Positions 1-4,936 of a stretch of 6,257 nucleotides of DNA are shown here, one piece after another. The first letter of the stretch is position 1. Each line of letters begins with the position of its first letter. Made by a program: the position numbers and the translations under genes. Source of the DNA: Acidobacteriota bacterium (lineage in GTDB: Bacteria; Acidobacteriota; Vicinamibacteria; Vicinamibacterales; UBA2999); NCBI GenBank assembly GCA_013813075.1, contig JACCSI010000571.1:1-6257 (forward strand), read 5' to 3'. The notes beneath the pieces are model-generated. The model was not told where the DNA came from. It searched no databases and saw nothing but the letters and a program-made list of their open reading frames with translations.

Positions 1-452
1 CAGATCGACACACCCATGCGCGCCAGCTTGAGCATGTTGTCGAGGTGTATCTCACTAAGCGGCGCTTCTCGCACTGCCAGCACCAGTTTGCGTCGCTCTT
101 TCAGGATGACGTCAGCCGCGCGATGAATGAGGTTGTCACCCACACCGTGCGCAATGGCGCCAAGCGTCCGCATGCTGCACGGCACGATGACCATGCCGAT
201 CGTCAGGAACGACCCGCTCGCGATGGCCGAACCGACGTCCCCAATGGCATAGCGCTCGGTTGCCAGGTCCTGCACCTGCTGCACTGAATATGACGTTTCA
301 TGCACCAACGTGCGGGCGCCCCATTGGCTCAACACCAGGTGGGTTTCCACACCCGCGCTCTTGAGCATTTCCAGCAGTCGAATGCCGAAGATGCTGCCGC
401 TGGCTCCGGTGATGCCGACAATCAGCCGCAGTGGGGGTTTGGGCAGCTCCAT
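1..452 (-). CDS. ubiX: Flavin prenyltransferase UbiX/Pad1 family (C-terminus cut by window edge)
   Basis: The UbiX family joins a dimethylallyl group to FMN. The resulting prenylated flavin is the cofactor of UbiD-type decarboxylases in quinone and aromatic-acid metabolism. Reading the minus strand from ATG at 452 gives 150 codons with no stop before the edge. The N-terminal Rossmann-like strand and loop GITGASGSIFGIRLLEML is at residues 13-30 (family Ser is S18). HETSY at 51-55 carries the conserved Glu (E52). PCSMRTL follows at 91-97, KERR at 118-121 and REAPL at 128-132 (R128, E129). HLDNMLKLARMGVSI at 136-150 is also typical. Family members are about 190-210 residues, so roughly 45-60 residues, including the C-terminal Tyr/Arg phosphate-site region, lie outside the window. 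An in-frame GTG at 470 is an alternative start after an in-frame TAG; ATG 452 fits the family N-terminus better, although neither has a well-spaced Shine-Dalgarno. No ubiD is visible. The family call is firm; the pathway served is unknown. Confidence 0.95.
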   Translation of the reverse strand, partial: MELPKPPLRLIVGITGASGSIFGIRLLEMLKSAGVETHLVLSQWGARTLVHETSYSVQQVQDLATERYAIGDVGSAIASGSFLTIGMVIVPCSMRTLGAIAHGVGDNLIHRAADVILKERRKLVLAVREAPLSEIHLDNMLKLARMGVSI

Positions 453-502
453 CCGTTCAAGATAACCCACTCCACGGAAAGGACCCCTCTAGGCGAGCTC
501 CT

Positions 503-531
503 CGTATGATGTGACTCTAGATGACTTTCAA
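503..531 (-). promoter_or_regulatory. Weak candidate promoter for ubiX
   Basis: On the minus strand TTGAAA (531-526, 5/6 match to the -35 consensus) is followed after a 17-bp spacer by CATACG (508-503, only 3/6 match to the -10 consensus). Transcription would start near 496 and give a leader of about 45 nt before ATG 452. The spacing and the AT-rich surroundings are favourable, but the -10 element is poor, so this is tentative. Confidence 0.25.
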
Positions 532-558
532 AGTTTGTATAGCATGTCCAAGAGTCGA

Positions 559-590
559 GCCGGCGTTAACCGGCCGCAGCTTACCGGCCG
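559..590. repeat. Cluster of short GC-rich palindromes with a direct repeat
   Basis: ACCGGCCG occurs twice, at 569-576 and 583-590. Its core CGGCCG is self-complementary, so the two copies (571-576 and 585-590) could form a 6-bp stem with an 8-nt loop. An overlapping alternative pairs GCCGG (559-563) with CCGGC (570-574) around a 6-nt loop. The two structures exclude each other. Neither is followed by a T-run on either strand. They could be a protein-binding site or 3' end structure for the dehydrogenase transcript, or chance in GC-rich DNA. Confidence 0.3.
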
Positions 591-667
591 AGTCCATGAC
601 GCCCGGCCCTGTTTCCGAAGAGGTCGTGCACAACATTGCCGCGTCGGTGATGCAGCAGAAGTAGCGG

Positions 668-1669
668 CTACTTGCCTCCGTACCACGACGGCAGCGCCAT
701 GTCACGCATCGTGCGCAAGCCGGGTTGGGCGCTGAGGATTTTCGGAATCGAGTTCACGGTAATCGACGCCGTCGCGACGTCACCGTGGACACCGCCGCTG
801 ATCTTCTGCTCGATTCGAGGCACGCCTTCGACGACCACGGAGTCGAAGCTCTCGGGTGCACCGAGGTACGCCTCCATGTGCAAGGTGATCAGGGCCTTGC
901 CGTTCTTCCAGCCGATGCCGTCCTGCACGATGCCGCAGACATAACCGGCATCGACAGCGAGAAATTCGCTCTCGACGGTGCGGTCGGCAATCTTCGGCTT
1001 GATTTCGTCGGTCACCTTGTCGAGTTTCCAGCCAAACGCATCGGCGATCATCGTCACCGACTCGGCCAACCCGACGTGACGCACGGTCTGGTCGTCCACC
1101 TTCTTCTGGAACTGTTCCTTGGTCAGGCCGGACCCGATCTTCTGTTGAAACGGCAGACGCCGCACACGCGCGTCCTGCACCCGATCAATCCGCACGCTGT
1201 CAACACGCTCGCACACTCCGGTCAACGCAATCGGCAGTGCGTCCATCACGAACCCGGGATTGACGCCGGTGCCGAGCACCGCAACTTTGGCCCTTTTGGC
1301 CAGCGCGTCAATCTTCTTCGCAAGCGCTCGATTCTTGCCCACGGGATACGACAGCTCCTCGGTCGTGCTGACGATCGGCACCTTCGCTTTCAGCAGGATC
1401 TCGATCTGCGGCATCACTTGCTTCAGCGAGGAGCTGGTGCACAACACAGCGACGTCGGGTTTCGTGCGCTTCAACTCGCCGGCCGCGTCATTGGTCACGC
1501 GGACCCTGAGCTTGCGACCCACGCCCACGACATCGCCCAGGTCGCGCCCGATCTTGGCGGGATCGATGTCGACCGCACCAGCGATCGTGAATCCCTTGCG
1601 CGACACGATTTGACGAGCCACTGCAGCGCCGATCGGACCGAGCCCATAAAAAAACACGCTGATTGCCAT
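668..1669 (-). CDS. DapB-fold NAD(P)-dependent dehydrogenase, 2,4-diaminopentanoate dehydrogenase-like
   Basis: This 333-residue cytoplasmic enzyme has the dihydrodipicolinate-reductase-type N-terminal fold. The nucleotide-binding loop FYGLGPIG is at residues 7-14, and the second strand ends in VDID (33-36), where the cofactor ribose is usually bound. CTSSS (77-81), STTEEL (101-106) and GTGVNPGFVMDALP (133-146) are the pattern I associate with 2,4-diaminopentanoate dehydrogenase and its homologues, as is the C-terminal block containing HGDVATASITVNSIP (about 297-311) and GLRTMRDM. Length matches that family (about 340). In the characterised ornithine fermentation route the enzyme oxidatively deaminates 2,4-diaminopentanoate, but no partner gene of that route is visible here, so the substrate is open. 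It is not a standard lysine-pathway DapB, which is about 270 residues. The start at 1669 is supported by GAGGA five bases upstream and by a good promoter. A run of seven T lies in codons 6-8. The family call is firm; the exact reaction is inferred. Confidence 0.85.
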   Translation of the reverse strand: MAISVFFYGLGPIGAAVARQIVSRKGFTIAGAVDIDPAKIGRDLGDVVGVGRKLRVRVTNDAAGELKRTKPDVAVLCTSSSLKQVMPQIEILLKAKVPIVSTTEELSYPVGKNRALAKKIDALAKRAKVAVLGTGVNPGFVMDALPIALTGVCERVDSVRIDRVQDARVRRLPFQQKIGSGLTKEQFQKKVDDQTVRHVGLAESVTMIADAFGWKLDKVTDEIKPKIADRTVESEFLAVDAGYVCGIVQDGIGWKNGKALITLHMEAYLGAPESFDSVVVEGVPRIEQKISGGVHGDVATASITVNSIPKILSAQPGLRTMRDMALPSWYGGK

Positions 1670-1686
1670 GAAAGTCCTCGATGATG

Positions 1687-1703
1687 CGCCACCCCGCGTG
1701 GCG
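1687..1703 (-). other. Possible 5'-leader hairpin of the dehydrogenase mRNA
   Basis: In the predicted leader, CGCCAC and GTGGCG form a perfect 6-bp stem around a 5-nt loop. The stem ends six bases upstream of the GAGGA ribosome-binding site (1676-1680 region). It could modulate translation or mRNA stability. No T-tract follows, so it is not a terminator, and it resembles no riboswitch I know. A stem this short can arise by chance in GC-rich DNA. Confidence 0.3.
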
Positions 1704-1728
1704 TCCCTGATGCCTGCACAAGAGGACG

Positions 1729-1757
1729 ATTATACCCATCTCGACCAAACCTGTCGC
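1729..1757 (-). promoter_or_regulatory. Sigma-70-type promoter for the DapB-like gene
   Basis: The minus strand has a perfect TATAAT at 1734-1729. It is preceded after exactly 17 bp by GCGACA at 1757-1752, which matches four of six -35 bases (the GACA part). A start point near 1722 would give a leader of about 53 nt ending at ATG 1669, with GAGGA in place. A perfect -10 in such GC-rich DNA, placed correctly ahead of a gene, makes this the best regulatory call in the window. The site lies in the region shared with the divergent peptidase gene, for which I could not identify a convincing plus-strand promoter. Confidence 0.6.
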
Positions 1758-1788
1758 AACGGCCGGTGTAACATCGGCGAGCGCAGGA

Positions 1789-3909
1789 ATGAAGGGACAT
1801 GGACCGGCAGCCAAGTCAAACCTCACCGGGCTGGGCGCTGCATGGGCCGTCATCGCGCTGATCGCCGGCGGCATGTCGCTGACCTCGGCGCATAGTCAGC
1901 AGAGGACCAACGCCAGCGCCGCGGCCCCGGCTCCGCCGATTGTCGCCTCGGGCACCGCCACGTCCCGTCAGCGCGACGCACCCCTTCCGGGTGCGCGGTC
2001 GGCCCGCAACGCCAATTACGACATCGACGTCCGTCTGGACCACCAGACGCGGACGCTCACGGGATCGGAGATCGTCCGCTGGCGCAACATCGGGCACGCG
2101 CCGGCCGACTCGCTGCGCCTGCACCTCTATTGGAACGGCTGGCGTAACACCGCATCGACCTGGATGCGCGAGAACGCGCTGCCCGGCGGGGGCGAAGGCG
2201 AGCGTCCGGCCGAGGACTTCTCTTACGTCGACGTCTCGGCAGTGGCGCTCGCGACCCCCGATGGTGCGCCCGGCCTGGACCTGATGCCCGGCTTCACTTT
2301 CGTGCAGCCCGACGATACCAACACCGACGACCGCACGTTGGCCAGCGTCGCGCTGCCGTCAGCCGTGGCGCCTGGTGACGAGGTCTCGCTGCGCGTGACG
2401 TGGAAGTCACGCGTGCCGCGGACGTTTGCGCGAACCGGAGCGATTGGCCAGTTCTACTTCATCGCCCATTGGTTCCCCAAGGTCGCGGTGTTCGAGGACG
2501 ACCGGTGGAGTGCCCATCAATTTCACGCCAACACCGAATTTTTCTCTGACTATGGTCGCTACGACGTGCGCATGACGGTGCCTCAAGGGTGGGTCGTGGG
2601 CGCCACCGGCACGGAACAATCGCGGACCGATAACGTGGACGGCACCACCACGCATCGCTATGTGCAAGACGACGTGCACGATTTCACCTGGACGACGAGT
2701 CCGGACTACGTGGAGCGGCGGCAGACGTTCGATCATCCCGCATTGCCGGCGGTGCAAATGAGGCTGCTGATGCAGCCCGAACACGCCGGCCAGGAAGATC
2801 GCCATTTTGCCGCGACCGCCGCCGCGCTGCGCTATTACGGCGAGTGGTATGGCGCCTATCCGTACGGCCACGTCACGGTCATCGATCCCGCGTATCAAAG
2901 CGGCGCCGGCGGGATGGAGTATCCCACCCTCTTCACGGCCGGCACGCGCTGGCTGGCGCCCCGCCAGACGAATTCGCCCGAGGCGGTCACCGTGCACGAG
3001 GCCGGCCACCAGTTCTGGTATGGCATCGTCGGTAACAACGAGTTCGAGCATGCGTGGCTGGACGAAGGGCTGAACACGTTCTCCGAAGAGCGGGTGCAGT
3101 CGATCGAGTTTCAACCGAACTATCGTGTCGAGCGTTTCTTTGGTGGCTTCATTCCGTGGCAGTTTCCCGATCTCGCGCTCAATCGTGCGACTGATGGCAA
3201 TGGACTCAACGGGTATCGGCTCACGGCTGAAACCGATGACCCATCGGCGCCGACGTTCCGGTACTGGCCTGGCAGCCACGCGCAGATTACCTACAGCAAG
3301 ACCGCGTTATGGCTGCACACCCTCGAGCGTTATCTGGGGTGGGACACGCTGCGGCGCATCATGGCGACATTCTTTGAGCGCTGGAAGTTCCGACACCCGC
3401 GGCCGGAGGACTTTTTCGCAGTAGCCAACGAGGTGAGCGGCCAGGACCTAACCTGGTTTTTCGATCAGGTCTATCGCAGCTCGAATGTGTTTGATTACGG
3501 CGTCGAGCGTTTCACAAGCCACGCCGGTCCGTTCCGAGGGTTCGACGACGCCGCGCCAGAGCCGGCATTCAAGGAGACCACGAACGACACGGTCTATCGC
3601 ACCATCGCGGTCGTGCGCCGCTACGGCGAGGCGGTCTTCCCGGTGGAGGTGATCACGACGTTTGCCAACGGCGACCAGGTCACCGAGCAATGGGATGGAC
3701 GCGAGCGGTGGCGCGCCTACACGTACGACAGGGGCAGTCGCGCGCTGCGCGTAGAGGTCGATCCGCAGCGGACGATGCTCCTCGACGTCAACTTTACCAA
3801 CAACTCGGCGACGCTCGAGCCGCAGGCAGACGAGGCCGCCGCCAAGTGGTCGATGAAATGGATGGTGTGGCTGCAGGACCTGCTGCTCACGTGGACCTTC
3901 TTCGTATGA
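1789..3909 (+). CDS. Exported M1-family zinc metallopeptidase (gluzincin aminopeptidase-like)
   Basis: This 706-residue protein is predicted to cleave N-terminal residues from peptides outside the cytoplasm. It has an N-terminal signal (hydrophobic 12-33, likely cut after AHS at 34-36), a low-complexity Ala/Pro linker to about 70, and a beta-rich M1 N-terminal domain from about 74 to 300. The catalytic domain follows: GAGGMEYP at 372-379 (exopeptidase-type Glu E377), HEAGH at 403-407, and third zinc ligand E426 in WLDEGL, giving HExxH-x18-E. The likely catalytic Tyr is Y502 in TYSKTALW. Zinc ligands and catalytic Glu (E404) are all present. It lacks the large ERAP-type C-terminal domain of PepN. 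The last 20 or so residues (about 686-706) form a Trp-rich hydrophobic tail that may touch or enter the membrane. ATG 1789 is the first usable start after an in-frame TGA at 1708-1710. AGGA abuts the ATG with no spacer, so initiation may be weak. Its stop overlaps the start of the next gene. Substrate unknown. Confidence 0.92.
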   Translation: MKGHGPAAKSNLTGLGAAWAVIALIAGGMSLTSAHSQQRTNASAAAPAPPIVASGTATSRQRDAPLPGARSARNANYDIDVRLDHQTRTLTGSEIVRWRNIGHAPADSLRLHLYWNGWRNTASTWMRENALPGGGEGERPAEDFSYVDVSAVALATPDGAPGLDLMPGFTFVQPDDTNTDDRTLASVALPSAVAPGDEVSLRVTWKSRVPRTFARTGAIGQFYFIAHWFPKVAVFEDDRWSAHQFHANTEFFSDYGRYDVRMTVPQGWVVGATGTEQSRTDNVDGTTTHRYVQDDVHDFTWTTSPDYVERRQTFDHPALPAVQMRLLMQPEHAGQEDRHFAATAAALRYYGEWYGAYPYGHVTVIDPAYQSGAGGMEYPTLFTAGTRWLAPRQTNSPEAVTVHEAGHQFWYGIVGNNEFEHAWLDEGLNTFSEERVQSIEFQPNYRVERFFGGFIPWQFPDLALNRATDGNGLNGYRLTAETDDPSAPTFRYWPGSHAQITYSKTALWLHTLERYLGWDTLRRIMATFFERWKFRHPRPEDFFAVANEVSGQDLTWFFDQVYRSSNVFDYGVERFTSHAGPFRGFDDAAPEPAFKETTNDTVYRTIAVVRRYGEAVFPVEVITTFANGDQVTEQWDGRERWRAYTYDRGSRALRVEVDPQRTMLLDVNFTNNSATLEPQADEAAAKWSMKWMVWLQDLLLTWTFFV

Positions 3910-4910
3910 GCGTTCTGGGCGCCTGGAACGACGGGTGGCGACGCGCCCTGCGAGCGCCATGGATCATCATCGGTCTCTGGGTGACCACGTTGCTGCTCGC
4001 CCTGCCGCCGGCGCTCGCGCTGCGCGGCATGCTGGCCGAGCATCTGGGTGCCAGCCTGGCCGCAGGCGCGGCGGTGAGGGGCGCCAACTTCGATTGGTGG
4101 AACGAGTTTCTGGCCCAGGCGGCCGGCATCGGACAGACCTTCGTCCCAGCCATTCTCGGCTTTGCTGCAGTGATGAAGAACCTGAGCACGGTGGCCGACG
4201 CGGGCGCCCTGCCGATGGCGATCGCGTCGGTGGTCGCTGCCTACATCGTGCTGTCGGTGTTTCTCCTGGGTGGGGTTCTCGATCGCCTGGCGCGCGACCA
4301 CGCCATCGGCAGCCGCGGCTTCTTCGCGGCGAGCGGCGCGTTCTTCTTTCGATTCCTCCGCCTCGGCGCCATTGCCGCGTTTATTTACTGGTTGCTCTTC
4401 GCCAAACTGCACCCGTTGTTGCTGGACGATGCGTTCCGCTCGCTGACGGCCAACGTCGCCGTCGAGCGCACCGCGTTCGCGTATCGGGTCGCGTTGTACC
4501 TGGTGTTTGGCGTGGTGTTGCTGACCGTAAACGTCCTGTTTGACTACGCGAAGATTCGAATGGTCGTGGAAGATCGGCGGAGTGCGATTGGCGCCGTGGT
4601 AGCGGCGGGTCGCTTCATTCGCCGCCAGCCCGCTGCGGCGTTCGGGTTATATCTCCTCAACACCCTGGTGTTCCTCGCGGTGCTCGCCGCGTATTTTTTC
4701 ACAGCACCCGGCGCTGAAGGGGGGCTGACCGCGTCAGTGGCGCTGCTGATTGGCCAGATCTATGTCGTACTGCGCGTCATTGTCCGCGTGACGTTTGCCG
4801 CATCGCAGATTGCGCTCTTCCAAGGACGGCTGGCGCACGCGGGGTACACGGCCGCGCCGTTGCCCCGCTGGCCCGACTCGCCGGCTGCTGACGCGATACT
4901 GCCGCGGTAA
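3906..4910 (+). CDS. Polytopic inner-membrane protein of unknown function
   Basis: This 334-residue protein has about six predicted membrane segments, near residues 18-39, 101-125, 147-168, 192-213, 244-266 and 274-300 (hydrophobicity judged by eye). The first cytoplasmic-type stretch is short and basic (RRALRAP, 12-18), which suggests the N-terminus lies inside. A charged block, DYAKIRMVVEDRRSAIG (213-229), then RFIRRQP (236-242), lies between segments 4 and 5. It looks like a conserved cytoplasmic loop of a hypothetical membrane-protein family seen in acidobacterial-type genomes, from memory. I recognise no catalytic motif, and the function is unknown. The start is set by the ATGA overlap with the peptidase stop. 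An in-frame extension upstream to 3690 exists but would run inside the peptidase gene. No clear Shine-Dalgarno precedes ATG 3906, so translation probably depends on ribosomes finishing the peptidase. The pairing suggests a role linked to the peptidase, for example as a membrane partner, but that is inference. Confidence 0.8.
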   Translation: MSVLGAWNDGWRRALRAPWIIIGLWVTTLLLALPPALALRGMLAEHLGASLAAGAAVRGANFDWWNEFLAQAAGIGQTFVPAILGFAAVMKNLSTVADAGALPMAIASVVAAYIVLSVFLLGGVLDRLARDHAIGSRGFFAASGAFFFRFLRLGAIAAFIYWLLFAKLHPLLLDDAFRSLTANVAVERTAFAYRVALYLVFGVVLLTVNVLFDYAKIRMVVEDRRSAIGAVVAAGRFIRRQPAAAFGLYLLNTLVFLAVLAAYFFTAPGAEGGLTASVALLIGQIYVVLRVIVRVTFAASQIALFQGRLAHAGYTAAPLPRWPDSPAADAILPR

Positions 4911-4936
4911 GACCGCCGCTGCGCTCACGGGGGGGT

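Larger units (their letters stand above)
453..667. other. Intergenic spacer between ubiX and the DapB-like gene
   Basis: This 215-bp spacer separates two minus-strand genes. The half nearer ubiX is more AT-rich than the rest of the window, especially about 521-545. The other half holds short GC-rich palindromes. No T-tract follows those palindromes on the minus strand, so I do not call an intrinsic terminator. One short plus-strand ORF (521-664, 47 codons) is present but lacks a ribosome-binding site and is not called as a gene. No tRNA or known riboswitch was recognised. Confidence 0.6.

Noticed and set aside
517..705. A 62-codon minus-strand frame across the end of the dehydrogenase gene and the spacer
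   Set aside because: It overlaps the conserved C-terminus of the dehydrogenase in another frame, has no ribosome-binding site and shows no recognisable sequence.
725..1684. A 319-codon plus-strand open frame opposite the dehydrogenase gene
   Set aside because: Its product is His/Arg-rich with no family resemblance, while the minus strand encodes a clear DapB-fold enzyme with promoter and ribosome-binding site. Long antisense frames are common opposite GC-rich genes.
1789..1860. Alternative start at ATG 1799, closely preceded by an AGGGA-like sequence
   Set aside because: It is out of frame with the peptidase and reaches a stop after about 20 codons. ATG 1789 is in frame and yields a proper signal peptide.
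2407..3279. A 290-codon minus-strand open frame inside the peptidase gene
   Set aside because: It lies exactly opposite the catalytic domain with its conserved zinc motifs. The predicted product has no domain and an unnatural Arg-rich composition.
3690..3905. In-frame upstream extension of the membrane-protein gene by 72 codons
   Set aside because: The added residues are encoded out of frame within the peptidase gene and read as a basic, low-quality sequence. The ATGA overlap at 3906 gives a typical coupled start directly before the first membrane segment.
4904..4916. Possible terminator hairpin (GCGGT, 3-nt loop, ACCGC) across the stop codon of the membrane-protein gene
   Set aside because: The stem is only 5 bp and no T-run follows on either strand; downstream on the plus strand is a seven-G run. 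It is not enough to call a terminator between the convergent genes.
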